Assembly: GCA_017882615.1 (NCBI GenBank)
Contig: JADGPD010000003.1
Location: 17,651 to 81,650, forward strand
DNA: 64,000 nt
DNA from: Thermoleophilia bacterium
GTDB taxonomy: Bacteria > Actinomycetota > Thermoleophilia > Gaiellales > Gaiellaceae
Reading direction: 5' to 3'
The notes under the pieces are model-generated. The model was not told the DNA's origin, did no database searches, and worked only from the letters and a program-made list of their open reading frames with translations. This document shows, piece by piece, positions 1 to 10,526 of the stretch. Position 1 is the first letter of the stretch. Each line of letters starts with the position of its first letter. The translations under genes and the position numbers were made by a program.

Positions 1-14
1 CTAGCGCGCCGTTT

Positions 15-1432
15 TCACGTGGAAACGGGGTTGCCTCCGGCCTCTTCCTCGCTCTTGGCCAAGGGAAGCGAAAGCCTGAAGCGTGTAGATCCCGGCTGCG
101 ACTCCAGCGTCAGGTCGCCGTTCATCCGTCTTGCCCATTCGCGAGCTATCGCAAGACCCAGGCCGCTGCCAGATGACTTCTCTCCGCTCAGGCGGAAGAA
201 GCGCTCGAATACGCGCTCCTGCTGGTCGGCGGGAATACCCGGGCCGCTGTCTCCGACGATCAGGAAACCGCTGTCGCCCTCCTCGGCCGCGCCGATCGAG
301 ACGGAAACGCCGCCGGGCGTGTGAACGAGCGCATTCTCGAGCAGTATCCGGCCGATCTGGAGCGTTCGCTGCTCATCAGCCTCAACCAACAGGTCGCTCT
401 CGTTGGCGACCGAGAGCGTGAGCGGGTGCGCCGATAGCTCCGCAGCGGCTTCGAACTCCCTCTTCAGCGACTCGGCCAAAGCCGGCAAGGCCAAAGGCTC
501 GACGACCAGATCGAACTTCTCGGCGTCGAGGCGCGAAAGGTCGAGTAGTGCCGTTGCCAGCTTCTCGAGACGCTGCACCTGACCGCGCATCGTCTCCAGG
601 AACTCCCGTCTGTTCGCCTCGCTCATCTCCTCTTCGCTCAGGAGCTCCAGCGACCCCGAAAGCGCAAAGATCGGCGTTCTCAACTCGTGCGAGGCGTTCG
701 CTATGAACTCGCGTCGCGCCTCGTCCAACCGGGCCAGGCGCTGGCGCATGCGCTCGAAGCTGCGCGCTAGTTGCCCGACCTCGTCCTTCCCCTCGTCCTC
801 GATCGGCTGTTCGAGCGAGCCTACGGCGATCCGGTCGGCACCCCGCTCCAGGCGACGAATCCGCGAGGTAAGCCGGCGAGCGCCGAGGACGCCGATCAAG
901 AGCGCGATCAGTAGGGAGGGAAGAGCCGCGATCAGGAGCTGCTTACGCACGGTGCGCACGCTCTGATTCGCCTCGGCGAGGGAGCCCGAAAGTAGAACCA
1001 CCTCGGAACTCCCCGCGATCGGTACCGCCACCTCGGCGCGTTTCATACCACCTCGATTCAGTGTTCCTCGTACTACTCGCCCGCTGCTCGCGGCGGCGAG
1101 AGCGACCGGGTCGGACTCGATCGCGCTCGAGCTCGCGCGCAGGGAGTCGGCTACCACCGCAAGCTGCATCGGAGGTCCCAACTCCTGAAAGACCACGATT
1201 CGAACATCGAGCGCCGATGCGCTGTTCTCGACGCGGGACTGCAGGAAGAAGCTATCCCCACTGGTCACGCCGAAGGCGATCCCGGCCGCCGAGCGCTCGA
1301 GCTCGTTCAGGCGATTCGAAACCAATTGGTTGTCGAGCGTGGGCACGACGACCAGGTAGCTCGTCGTCAGCGCGACGAGGACGAGCACGACCAGCGCGGT
1401 AATGAGTTGACCGCTGACGCTCCGCAGTGCCC

Positions 1433-1436
<4 letters not shown>
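15..1436 (-). CDS. Membrane sensor histidine kinase
   Basis: Two-component sensor kinase of 473 residues that should autophosphorylate on His and pass the phosphate to the response regulator encoded immediately upstream. One membrane helix lies near residues 8-31 and a second near 165-187, bracketing an extracytoplasmic sensor of about 130 residues. A HAMP linker follows, then HisKA with the H-box NASHELRTP, and a HATPase_c domain with N-box (LLENALVHTPGG), DSGPGIP and GSGLGLAIA. The ATG overlaps the regulator's stop codon (ATGA), so the pair is translationally coupled. The sensed signal is not visible. All catalytic motifs are intact. Confidence 0.93.
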
Positions 1437-2128
<692 letters not shown>

Positions 2129-2164
2129 ACCTGGTCCCGATCTGATCCCTACTATTACCACACG

Positions 2165-4078
2165 GTGAGAGTCTCAATGCGGCCCAATCTACGGTCAGCG
2201 AGACCGCGACCAGGTTCGCTCGAAAGGCCGCTCAATGCGCGGATCTATCGCGGCGCCTGGATTGTGGTGTTGATCCCTATTCTGATCGTCGCCTTCAGTG
2301 TCGCTCGACAGGAGCCGCTTGCGGCGCCGTCCCTGACTTCGACCTTCGATCCCGGCGCGGTTGTCTCGGCGATCACCAACCCGGACGGCTTTGCCGCTAC
2401 ATATCGCGATCGTAGCCCCGGCGCGGCGAACAGCGAAACGCTTCGAAACTGGGTCCGCGACCAGTTCTCCGCGCTCGGGCTCAATACGAAAGTCGACCAG
2501 TTCAATGCTCAAGTTCCCGGTATCGGCAAGGTCGGACTGAGCAATATCAGCGCGACTGTTCGAGGCCGCTCCGCCACCGAGATCGTCGTTCTGGCCCACC
2601 GCGACAACGGCGGCGAGGGGGCGGGGGTTAACGACAACGCTTCCGGCGCGGCAGCGATACTCGAGCTGGCGCGCCCGTATCAAAACCTGCTCAATTTCGT
2701 CTCTCCGCCCGTGCCGGCGCACACCCTCGTCTTTCTCTCCACCGACGGTGGAGCGTTCGGCGCAATCGGGGCAGCGCGCTTCGCTCAGCGTCACAGCGTC
2801 GAGCATCGCATCGCCGCGGTAATCGTTCTCGACTCGATTGCCGGAAGCGGAAAACCGCGCGTGCTCTTCAACGGCGATACGACGAGCCTGCCCTCTCCCG
2901 TTTTTATCGCAACGGCAAACCAGATTCTCGGCGAGCAGTCCGGCGCGGTAATCACGCACCCGAGCCCGCTCCACCAGCTATTCGACCTGGCCTTCCCATT
3001 CAGCCTCTACGAGCAGGCACCCTTCGTAGCGCGGGGAATCCCGGCCGTAACGCTGACGACCGCCGGCGACCGGTATCCGAACCCGCTCACGGACACAGCG
3101 GCCGCACTCACCGACAAGACCAATCGCACCGCGAGGGCGCATCTGGCGCAGATCGGGCGAGCGAGCGAGCAGTTGCTGGCCGCTCTCGATCAGGGAGCGC
3201 CTGAGCCTCACGTAAGCCAAGCCTCCTACATATATCTGGGCGGCCGCTTCGTACACGGCTGGGCCATCCAGCTACTGCTCATCGCAACGCTCATTCCTGC
3301 GTTGGTGACCATCATTGATCTCTTCGCGCGCTGCCGCCGGCGCCAGATCGCGTTTTGGCCCGCGTTGCGCAGCCTCGCCCGCCGGCTCGGCTTCTGGCTC
3401 TCTCTCCTGGTGCTCTTCTGGCTCTTCGCCGCGGTCGGATTCTGGCCCAAAGGCTCAGGACGGCCGCTGTCGCCCGATAGCCTCGCGGCCACCTCCTTAC
3501 CGGTGGCGGCGCTCGTCGGTTTCGCCTTTCTCACCTTCGGCGCTTGGTTGATCTCCCGCGACCGGCTACTGCCGCGCCGGGAGACGAGCCCCGAGCAGGA
3601 GCTGGCCGGCTACGCCAGCGCGCTGCTGGTAGTCGCCTGCGCCGCCCTCGCCGTCGCCTGGCTCAACAGCTACGCGCTTCTCTTTCTGCTGCCGCCGCTT
3701 CATGCCTGGATCTGGCTACCGCAGGTGCGCCGATACCGGCCCTGGTCTTCCTTGGTGTTGCTCGTCGCCGGGCTGCTCGGTCCCCTCCTCATCTTCTTGG
3801 AGCTGGCGGTGCGGCTACACCTCGGTCTGAGCGTGTTCTGGTACGTGACGGCTCTCGCGGCCGTCGGCTTTCTCAAGCTTCCGTTCTTGATCGTCGCGAC
3901 GTTGCTCGCGGCCGCCGCCGCCCAGCTCGCGGCTCTCAGTGTCGGTCGCTACACGCCCTACCCGGCTCCGGACGAGCGCCCGCAAGAGATCCTTCCGCGC
4001 CGGGTAGCCCGCCGCGCCGAGCTCCTTTCACAGCATTGGAGCGAAGCTCGAGCGGCTCATCAGCCGCACGGCGACTGA
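2165..4078 (+). CDS. M28-like membrane protein, metal site degenerate
   Basis: 637 residues. A membrane anchor sits near residues 30-47, then an M28 (aminopeptidase Y-like) domain up to about residue 345, then about eight hydrophobic helices and a basic tail. The M28 fold is recognisable from AHRDNGG (His145), GVNDNASG (Asp157) and VLDSIAG (Asp223). However, the usual EE pair, which supplies the general base and a zinc ligand, is replaced by Gly195-Ala196 in LSTDGGAFGAIG, and the final metal-binding His before the DT motif is missing (NPLTDT). It is therefore probably a pseudo-peptidase with a scaffold or binding role. Starts GTG 2165 or ATG 2177 are both possible. Confidence 0.85.
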   Translation: MRVSMRPNLRSARPRPGSLERPLNARIYRGAWIVVLIPILIVAFSVARQEPLAAPSLTSTFDPGAVVSAITNPDGFAATYRDRSPGAANSETLRNWVRDQFSALGLNTKVDQFNAQVPGIGKVGLSNISATVRGRSATEIVVLAHRDNGGEGAGVNDNASGAAAILELARPYQNLLNFVSPPVPAHTLVFLSTDGGAFGAIGAARFAQRHSVEHRIAAVIVLDSIAGSGKPRVLFNGDTTSLPSPVFIATANQILGEQSGAVITHPSPLHQLFDLAFPFSLYEQAPFVARGIPAVTLTTAGDRYPNPLTDTAAALTDKTNRTARAHLAQIGRASEQLLAALDQGAPEPHVSQASYIYLGGRFVHGWAIQLLLIATLIPALVTIIDLFARCRRRQIAFWPALRSLARRLGFWLSLLVLFWLFAAVGFWPKGSGRPLSPDSLAATSLPVAALVGFAFLTFGAWLISRDRLLPRRETSPEQELAGYASALLVVACAALAVAWLNSYALLFLLPPLHAWIWLPQVRRYRPWSSLVLLVAGLLGPLLIFLELAVRLHLGLSVFWYVTALAAVGFLKLPFLIVATLLAAAAAQLAALSVGRYTPYPAPDERPQEILPRRVARRAELLSQHWSEARAAHQPHGD

Positions 4079-4083
4079 CCTCG

Positions 4084-6315
4084 TCAGGGGCTGATCGCCG
4101 GCGTAGAGGTAGTCGTCGCGGGCGGCGGAGGAGCTGTCGTTGTCGTCACCGGCGGTGGCGGCGGAGGAGCTGTCGTTGTCGTCACCGGCGGTGGCGGCGG
4201 TGCCGTCGTCTTCGTGGTTGCCGCGCGTGACGTTGTGGCCTTGGTTGTCGTCGCCTTTGTCGAGGCGGTCGTTGTCGCCGACGTTGTCGGGGTCACTCCC
4301 GTCGAGCCCAGGTAGCCGTAGCTTCCCCGTGTCCAGGTTACGAATCTGGCCGCCGTGTCGGGCGTGGGGAAGTCGCGCACGGGCATGCTCGCCATCGCCG
4401 GCGCCATGAAGTCGTGCCAGATCGACGCCGGGATATTGCCCCCCGCGATGGCGACGCCGTGCACATATACGGGTCTTTCTGCGTCGGGGTAACCGACCCA
4501 GACAGCCGTCGCGAGCTGCGGGGTGTAACCGCAGAGCCAGCCGTCATCGTGGTTGTCGGTCGTTCCCGTCTTGGCCGCCGCCGTTCGGCCGAAATACGCG
4601 CGGACCGCGGTACCGCTCGTTATATTCGACTCGAGCACCTTGGTCACCTCGTATGCCACCCAATCGGGGATCACCCGCTGGCGCTTCGGCTTGCCCCAGC
4701 CGGCGCTCTTGTCGGCTTTGCCGTCGGGAAGAACGACTCTCGTGATAGCCAGTGGTTCTGAGCGGATGCCGCCGGCGGCGAGCGTCGCGTAGGCGTTCGC
4801 CATCTCCAGCGGAGAAACGGCCGCGGTTCCGAGCGCCATCGCGGGCACGATATCCCGAGCTTGTAGCCGAATGTTGCCGAGCTTGTAGGCCATGTCGGCA
4901 ACGTTCTGAACACCCGCATCGAGAATGAGCTGGGCGAAGACGGTGTTGTCGGACTGCAGCGTCGCGCTCGCCACCGAGATCGTGCCGGAATAGGTGTTGC
5001 TGTAGGTGTGCACGCTCCAGGGCGCACTACCCGGATCGGGCTGATAGGTGAAGGGGGCCGAGGTGTAGTAGGTCGTATAGGGGTTCATGCCCTGCTCGAT
5101 CGCCGAGGTGAGGACGAACATCTTGAAGGTCGAGCCGGGCTGCCGCCGAGCTTGGGACGCGAGATTGAACTGGTTTTTCCGCTTGCCCGGAATGATGCCG
5201 GTCATCGCCTTGATGGCACCCGTCCGGGGATCGATGGCGATGACGGCCGAGGCGGGGTCGGAGCTGTAGTAGAGGTTGTCGCGAATCGCCTTCCTCGCCA
5301 GCCGCTGCATGCGCGGGTTGATCGTCGTGTAGACCTTCAGGCCTCCGGATTGCACGGTCTCGGTGCCGTACTCCTTGACCAGTTGATCGTGGACGTAGTC
5401 GAAGAAGTACGGCTCTTTGATGTTCTTGTAGATGTTTCCCTGCTTGAGGTGGATCGGCGTAGCGATCGCCTGCCTGTATTGGGCGCGACTGATGTCCTTG
5501 TTCTTGAGCATCGCCTTCAGCACTTCGTTTCGTCGCGTCAGCGCGGCCGGCCTGCTGACGAACGGGTCGTAGTCGCTGGGCGCCTGGGGCAGGCCGGCGA
5601 GAAGCGCCGCCTGCACCAGTGTCAGCTGGCTCGCGTGCTTGGAGAAGTAGGTCTCGGCAGCGGCCTCGACGCCGTTGGCGTTCGCGCCGTAGAAAACCTG
5701 GTTCATGTAAGCGGTCAGGATCTCCTGCTTCGACCAGGCGTTGTCGAGCTTGCGCGCCAGGCAGACCTCCTTCAGCTTGCGACTCACGGTGCGCTCTTTG
5801 TTCGAGATGTAGAGGGCGCGAGCCAGCTGCTGGGTGATCGTCGATGCTCCCTGAACGGCCTTCCGAGCGCGGAGGTCGGCGATGGCGGCGCGCGCGATAC
5901 CGACGTAGTCGACACCACCGTGCTCATAGAAGCGTCTGTCTTCGATCGCAACGACGGCCTTCGGCATCCAGGGTGAGATCTCGTTCCAGCCCACGGTCTG
6001 GCGATTCTGCGCCGTCGGAATCGAGCCGAGAAGCGACCCGTCGGCGGCGTAAACAAAGGAGTTCTCGCCCATGGCGACCGGGCTCAGCGACGAGAGGCTG
6101 CAGTTGGTGAAGACGATGCCGCCGCCGGTGACGCCGCCGATTCCCAGCAACACGACAACGCCGATGACCACCCCGAGGATCGTCTTCTTCGTATGGCGGC
6201 GCCGCGCCAGCCGAGCGCGATGGCGACGCTGCCGCCGGCGCATGTCGGCGTATTCATCGCTGCTACGCGCAGCGCGCGCCGGGCTCGGGCGGCCTTTTCT
6301 CGAAGGCGGGCTCAT
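4084..6315 (-). CDS. Class A penicillin-binding protein (PBP1A-like)
   Basis: Bifunctional peptidoglycan synthase of 743 residues: basic cytoplasmic tail, one membrane helix (about 45-70), GT51 glycosyltransferase, then a transpeptidase. The glycosyltransferase motif EDRRFYEHGG is at 125-134. The transpeptidase motifs are STFK at 395-398 (nucleophile Ser395), SDN at 455-457 and KTG at 582-584. The last 90 or so residues are a Thr/Pro/Ala-rich tail ending in repeats of APPPPPPVTTTT, probably spanning the cell wall. The mscS-like gene downstream overlaps by 4 bp (mscS is transcribed first). It converges on the M28-like gene with a gap of only 5 bp. Confidence 0.95.
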   Translation of the reverse strand: MSPPSRKGRPSPARAARSSDEYADMRRRQRRHRARLARRRHTKKTILGVVIGVVVLLGIGGVTGGGIVFTNCSLSSLSPVAMGENSFVYAADGSLLGSIPTAQNRQTVGWNEISPWMPKAVVAIEDRRFYEHGGVDYVGIARAAIADLRARKAVQGASTITQQLARALYISNKERTVSRKLKEVCLARKLDNAWSKQEILTAYMNQVFYGANANGVEAAAETYFSKHASQLTLVQAALLAGLPQAPSDYDPFVSRPAALTRRNEVLKAMLKNKDISRAQYRQAIATPIHLKQGNIYKNIKEPYFFDYVHDQLVKEYGTETVQSGGLKVYTTINPRMQRLARKAIRDNLYYSSDPASAVIAIDPRTGAIKAMTGIIPGKRKNQFNLASQARRQPGSTFKMFVLTSAIEQGMNPYTTYYTSAPFTYQPDPGSAPWSVHTYSNTYSGTISVASATLQSDNTVFAQLILDAGVQNVADMAYKLGNIRLQARDIVPAMALGTAAVSPLEMANAYATLAAGGIRSEPLAITRVVLPDGKADKSAGWGKPKRQRVIPDWVAYEVTKVLESNITSGTAVRAYFGRTAAAKTGTTDNHDDGWLCGYTPQLATAVWVGYPDAERPVYVHGVAIAGGNIPASIWHDFMAPAMASMPVRDFPTPDTAARFVTWTRGSYGYLGSTGVTPTTSATTTASTKATTTKATTSRAATTKTTAPPPPPVTTTTAPPPPPPVTTTTAPPPPATTTSTPAISP
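4124..4195 (-). repeat. 36-bp tandem repeat in PBP1A tail
   Basis: Two exact 36-bp units (4124-4159 and 4160-4195), followed by a partial third, encode the 12-residue unit APPPPPPVTTTT of the PBP1A C-terminus. Being in frame, copy-number change would lengthen or shorten the wall-spanning tail without breaking the protein. Confidence 0.85.
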
Positions 6316-7043
6316 GCGAAAGCCCCATCGCTACGCAGCCGCTCGTGGGCGCGCAGCCTCAGCTCCTTCTCGAGCGTGTCGGCGGACACCGCATCGGTGG
6401 CAACCGCTCGAATACAGATCGTTGCTTTATCAGCCAGCTCGCTCACGTAAATTTCGAGCCCCTCTTCGTCTGCAAGCGTCTCCTTCAAGCCGGCTACGAC
6501 CTTTCCGAGCTCGAGCTCGAGCGGAATCTGCACACAGACTTCGGCAAGCGTTTCATGCCCTCGGATCGAGAGGTTCTTAATGGTATCGGAGGCGAGCTTC
6601 TCATTGGGGACCACGAGCCGCGCGCCGTCGCCCAGACGAATGAACGTGTAGTTGAGGGTGATCTCCTCGACCACCCCTCGCTCGCCGGAGGTCTCGATCA
6701 CATCGCCGATTCGCAGCGGCTGGGTTGTGGCGATCATCAGCCCGGCGATTACGTTGGCGATCGTCGTCCGCGCCGCGAAGCCAAACACGATGCCCACAAT
6801 CGCCGAGGAGGCGAGAATCCCGCCCGCCACCGCCCTCACCTGGGGTATGACGAGCAGCGCCGAGAGCAGTCCCACGAAAATGATGCCCGCGCGCACGCTT
6901 CGTCTGAGTATCCGGTAGCGAGTCATCGCGCCCGGATCGAGCTTCCTCCGCGAGAGCGATCGATCGACGATCTCCGAAACGATGAAGGTGAGCGCGATGA
7001 CGGCGCCGAGAACGGCCAGGCGGTACCAATCCCAATCGGGCAT
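6312..7043 (-). CDS. Small-conductance mechanosensitive channel (MscS family)
   Basis: 243 residues. Three hydrophobic stretches occupy the first 100 or so residues; the third (ASSAIVGIVFGFAARTTIAN) has the Gly/Ala-rich pore-helix character of MscS TM3. It is followed by the beta domain (GDVIETSGERGVVEEITLNYT) and a short C-terminal domain. It should open under membrane tension to release solutes during hypo-osmotic shock. Its stop overlaps the PBP1A start (ATGA), so channel and cell-wall synthase are co-transcribed. It is divergent from the substrate-binding lipoprotein gene. Confidence 0.92.
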   Translation of the reverse strand: MPDWDWYRLAVLGAVIALTFIVSEIVDRSLSRRKLDPGAMTRYRILRRSVRAGIIFVGLLSALLVIPQVRAVAGGILASSAIVGIVFGFAARTTIANVIAGLMIATTQPLRIGDVIETSGERGVVEEITLNYTFIRLGDGARLVVPNEKLASDTIKNLSIRGHETLAEVCVQIPLELELGKVVAGLKETLADEEGLEIYVSELADKATICIRAVATDAVSADTLEKELRLRAHERLRSDGAFA

Positions 7044-7137
7044 GACTCCCTATTCAACGAAGACGCGCGACTTCCTCAGCACTCGAGCGGTCGTGCCGGC
7101 GGACCGATCCGGGCGGCGTCGATATCATCGGGACGAA

Positions 7138-8043
7138 GTGCAATCGCTTTTCGCAGCTCGCCGCCGGCCCTTGCACGCGGGGCCTCTACGTCGCCTCTCG
7201 CTACTTGCGCTTCCGCTCGCGCTTGTCGTGCCCTTCGTCCTGAGCGCCTGCGGAGAGAAACCGGAGCCGACCGGCGCGAGCGTTCGCCTCTATCCGCTGT
7301 CGGTGCGCGATGCAGACGGCCACCTCGTAGCTCTGAAGGCCAAACCGAAGTCGATCGCCGTTGCTGGAACCGCTCCTACGGCGCTCGCCTCTACTCTGAG
7401 GCTCTCGGTGACTCGAGTGGGAACGGGCAGCGGCGCGCTCGATCTCGGGCTGATCCGGCGACTGAAGCCTCAGCTCGTCCTAGTCGGCTCGGGTATCACC
7501 AAGATCGCCATCGCGCAGGCGCGAGCTCTCGGCTTTGCCGTCTATGTCATGCACGATCAGACGCTCGACGGCATCGAGCAGTCGCTTTCCGACGCCAGTC
7601 TGCTCGCGGGTGTGCCGCTGCGAGGGCGGAGCGAGCGAACTCGGATCGCCAGTGGACGCGAGACCGTTCGGACGGCCCTCGCCGCCGCCGAGCCGGTGCG
7701 CGTCTTCATCGATCTCGGCCGCTTCACCACCGCCTCGAACAACTCTTTCATCGGAAGCATCATCGGTGCGGCAGGAGGAGTCGACGTCGCCGGGCCGGAC
7801 GTACAAGAGGGATCCTTCCCGTTAAAGCGCCTGCGCCGGCTCAAGCCCGAGGTGCTCGTAATCGGCACCGACTCGCGCCTCACGCTCGCCAAGCTACGGC
7901 ACAACCCCGCAACGCGCTGGCTTCCGGCGGTTCACAACGGTCGCGTCGTACGCGTCGACCTTCAACTGCTCGAGCCCGGGCCCGCTGCCGTGGACGGCCT
8001 GCGCGAGCTCGCCGCCGCTCTGCATCCCGATGCGTTCAGCTGA
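7138..8043 (+). CDS. ABC-type metal/cobalamin substrate-binding lipoprotein
   Basis: Periplasmic-binding protein of the BtuF/FhuD class (helical-backbone fold). With the GTG at 7138 it begins with a basic stretch, a hydrophobic segment and the lipobox LSAC, giving a lipoprotein of about 300 residues. The N-lobe starts with the PKSIAVAGTAPTALAST segment, and the C-lobe has EVLVIGTDSR. No permease or ATPase gene is adjacent, so the cognate transporter must lie elsewhere. The frame is open to 6982, but that extension would run over the divergent mscS promoter and gene. The ligand (B12, haem or ferric siderophore) cannot be told. Confidence 0.82.
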   Translation: MQSLFAARRRPLHAGPLRRLSLLALPLALVVPFVLSACGEKPEPTGASVRLYPLSVRDADGHLVALKAKPKSIAVAGTAPTALASTLRLSVTRVGTGSGALDLGLIRRLKPQLVLVGSGITKIAIAQARALGFAVYVMHDQTLDGIEQSLSDASLLAGVPLRGRSERTRIASGRETVRTALAAAEPVRVFIDLGRFTTASNNSFIGSIIGAAGGVDVAGPDVQEGSFPLKRLRRLKPEVLVIGTDSRLTLAKLRHNPATRWLPAVHNGRVVRVDLQLLEPGPAAVDGLRELAAALHPDAFS

Positions 8044-8665
8044 CCTCGACTGTGTCACCGTCGATGCCTATGGGACATTGGTCGCGCTCGAAGATCCCGT
8101 TCCCGCGCTCGAGAGCGGGCTCAGGCGGCACGGGGTCGCGCGCTCGCGAGACGCGATTACCGCCGCTTTCAAAATTGAGATGGAGTACTACCGCGAGCGG
8201 TCGTTCGAAGGACGTGACAGCACCTCTCTGGAGCGGCTCCGCCGCGACTGTTGTGGCGTTTTTCTCACCTCGCTCGGGGTCGAACTCGAGCCCGAGGAGC
8301 TCATGTCGGACTTCGTCGCCTCGCTTCGCTTCCGCGCCGAGCCCGGTGCGATCGAGGCGATGCGCCTGTTACGGAGCCGGGGGCTGGCGCTCGCAGTCGT
8401 CTCGAACTGGGACTGCTCGCTGGGGCAGCGGCTCGAGGAGACGGGCCTGCTCGGGTTTTTTGACTGCACCGTCAGCTCGGCCCTGGTCGGGGCGACGAAG
8501 CCTGATCCGCGACTTTTCCTTTATGCGCTGGAGCAACTCTCCGCTGCGCCGGAGCGCTCGCTGCACATCGGAGACTCCGAAGACGACCGATCGGGAGCAA
8601 TATCAGCGGGAATGGAGTTCGCGTGGGCACCACTACAAACGGCAGTGAAGGCGCTGTCCGAGTGA
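8030..8665 (+). CDS. HAD-superfamily hydrolase
   Basis: 211 residues. Motif I is VDAYGTL (nucleophile Asp in a DxYGT context, as in haloacid dehalogenase-like members), motif II is VVSN, motif III is TKPDPRLF, and motif IV is GDSEDD. A helical cap lies between motifs I and II. It is most likely a small-molecule phosphatase; the substrate cannot be predicted. The ATG overlaps the lipoprotein gene by 14 bp, and its stop overlaps the CPBP gene start, so the three genes form one operon. Confidence 0.88.
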   Translation: MRSADLDCVTVDAYGTLVALEDPVPALESGLRRHGVARSRDAITAAFKIEMEYYRERSFEGRDSTSLERLRRDCCGVFLTSLGVELEPEELMSDFVASLRFRAEPGAIEAMRLLRSRGLALAVVSNWDCSLGQRLEETGLLGFFDCTVSSALVGATKPDPRLFLYALEQLSAAPERSLHIGDSEDDRSGAISAGMEFAWAPLQTAVKALSE

Positions 8666-9330
8666 CCGAGCGACCAGACTGGGGGCGCCTCGCCGCCTGG
8701 GCGCTGATCGCGATACCGCTGATCGCTCTCGGCTTTGTCAGCTACGCCATGTCGAACTCGGCGAGCTCGTCGAAGGAGGCTCTCTTCAACTGGTCGTTCG
8801 CCGCAAGCAGCGTCGTTCTGTACGGCATCTGGATCGCGTTATCGCTCGCTATCTCGAACAAGCGCCCGGAGCTTCGCGCCTTCCGTCTGCCGCGGATCGG
8901 CTGGGGCGCGATAGGCGGACTCGGGCTCCTTGCCGTCGCGGCGACGCTCGTTGCAAGCGCCATCGTGAACGCTCTCGGCGGCCACCCGGGGCGCGAGCAG
9001 CAGCTTCTCAGCGGTCACTGGCAATCCGGGAGGCTCGCTCCCTTCATCGCCAGCGTGCTCGTTCTCACCGTGCTCACGCCGCTCGCCGAGGAGCTGTTCG
9101 TCCGCGGGCTCGGCTTCAGCCTCTTTTCGCCCTTTGGCCGCGCCGCCGCGATTTCAGTACCGGCGCTGGCGTGGGCGCTGATGCACGGTCTTCCGGCCGC
9201 GATCTTCCCGCTCTTCGTGTTCGGTATCGCGCTCGGCTACCTGCGCGATCGCTCCGATAGCGTCATCCCCGGGATGATCGTTCACGGCCTGTACAACGGT
9301 CTCGCGGTAGCGCTCGCCTTCGCCGTCTGA
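8662..9330 (+). CDS. CPBP-family intramembrane metalloprotease
   Basis: A protein of 222 residues with several membrane helices, of the CaaX protease/bacteriocin-processing (Abi) family. The motifs are present in order: EExxxR as AEELFVRG, the second-helix His in ALAWALMHG, and HxxxN as VHGLYNG, together forming the zinc site. I chose the GTG at 8662, which forms a GTGA overlap with the HAD gene; an upstream in-frame start at 8623 exists but lies inside that gene. The substrate is unknown. The conserved catalytic residues suggest an active protease. Confidence 0.88.
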   Translation: MTERPDWGRLAAWALIAIPLIALGFVSYAMSNSASSSKEALFNWSFAASSVVLYGIWIALSLAISNKRPELRAFRLPRIGWGAIGGLGLLAVAATLVASAIVNALGGHPGREQQLLSGHWQSGRLAPFIASVLVLTVLTPLAEELFVRGLGFSLFSPFGRAAAISVPALAWALMHGLPAAIFPLFVFGIALGYLRDRSDSVIPGMIVHGLYNGLAVALAFAV

Positions 9331-9377
9331 ACTTAGTCCGCGCGCGACCTCCATCACGCCGACTATCCTGCGCTCGA

Positions 9378-10526
9378 ATGCGTTCCCTCTTTTCCCTTTT
9401 TACCGTCGTTCTCGTCGCCGCCGTTGCGGCAATCGCTCCGTCGCGAGTCGCGGCCGCCGACGCCGTCGCTAACGCCGGCGACACGCTCTCGCTTTCGCAA
9501 CCGCGTGTGACCACCTTTGGAGAAACACGCTCGTTCGTCGGAGCGCTGGCGCCCGGCCGAGCAGGCGTGAGCATCGACCTGGTCAGTGCCGACACCGTGC
9601 TCGCGCAAACACTGACGACCGCAAACGGCAGCTTCAGCTTCAATCTCCGCCTCACCGGCCCCGGGCCATATCTGGCTCGCTCCGGCTCGATTGTCTCTTC
9701 GTCGGTGAGCGTCTCGATGCGGCCCATCCTCACGGTCTCGCTACGAGGCGATCGGGTGGTCGGCCAGCCGCTTCAACTCCGTGCCCGTCTTCGTCCCGCC
9801 GCGGCGGGCAAACTGCGCCTAATCGTCGTTCGCGGGCACAAGCGGGCGTTGAGCCGCTTCGTGCCAATCGGAAAACCCTTTACTTTCTCTCTCGCGCGAG
9901 CGGCGAAACACACCGTCTGGGTCGAGGTCGAGCCGAATGCCGGCTACACGCAGATCGCTCGAAAATTCCATCTCGGGGTGACTGCACCGCCGCTACACCT
10001 GGGCTCCCGAGGCCGCACCGTTCGGCTGCTCGAGAGCGCGTTGATCGCTCACCACTTCGCGCTCCTACACGCCGATTCGGCGTTCGGCGCCGACACCTTG
10101 GAGGCCGTCTACGCACTTCAGAAACTCTCCGGACTATCGCGCAGCGGACGAATGAGTGAGGCCGCCTGGCGCGCGCTCGGGCGCTCCGCGCCGCCGCGGC
10201 CGCGCCTGCGAGGGAGCTACGTAGAGGTCGACAAGACCAAGCAGGTTCTCTACGTCGTGCGGGGCGGCGAGGTGGCGCTGATCGTCCCCGTCTCGACGGG
10301 GGCTACCGGGAACACGCCGATCGGAATCTTCCACGTTTACAGCAAGGTTCCGGGTGGGGCGGTCATGTATTACTCGAACTACTTCACCGGAGCGTTCGCC
10401 ATTCACGGCTACGTCGATGTGCCCCCTTACCCGGCTTCTCACGGCTGCGTGCGCGTGCCGATGTGGATCGCAACGCATCTGTACGGACTCATTTCGATGG
10501 GCATGCGCGTCTACATCCACTACTAG
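9378..10526 (+). CDS. Secreted L,D-transpeptidase with peptidoglycan-binding domain
   Basis: 382 residues. A signal peptide (about 1-26) is followed by two beta-rich domains, a PG_binding_1 domain (about 208-265, starting GSRGRTVRLLESAL) and a C-terminal YkuD domain. The catalytic motif is SHGCVRVP with a preceding IHG. It should form 3-3 peptide cross-links in peptidoglycan or attach proteins to it. The gene stands alone behind the CPBP gene with 47 bp between them. A second, shorter L,D-transpeptidase is at 17.5 kb, so L,D-cross-linking is probably significant in this organism. Confidence 0.93.
   Translation: MRSLFSLFTVVLVAAVAAIAPSRVAAADAVANAGDTLSLSQPRVTTFGETRSFVGALAPGRAGVSIDLVSADTVLAQTLTTANGSFSFNLRLTGPGPYLARSGSIVSSSVSVSMRPILTVSLRGDRVVGQPLQLRARLRPAAAGKLRLIVVRGHKRALSRFVPIGKPFTFSLARAAKHTVWVEVEPNAGYTQIARKFHLGVTAPPLHLGSRGRTVRLLESALIAHHFALLHADSAFGADTLEAVYALQKLSGLSRSGRMSEAAWRALGRSAPPRPRLRGSYVEVDKTKQVLYVVRGGEVALIVPVSTGATGNTPIGIFHVYSKVPGGAVMYYSNYFTGAFAIHGYVDVPPYPASHGCVRVPMWIATHLYGLISMGMRVYIHY

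Noticed and set aside
11..26. parS-like palindrome GTTTTCACGTGGAAAC at the window start
   Set aside because: The CACGTG core and inner T/A bases match parS, but five of sixteen positions differ, and it overlaps the end of a coding region. No second or better site is in the window.
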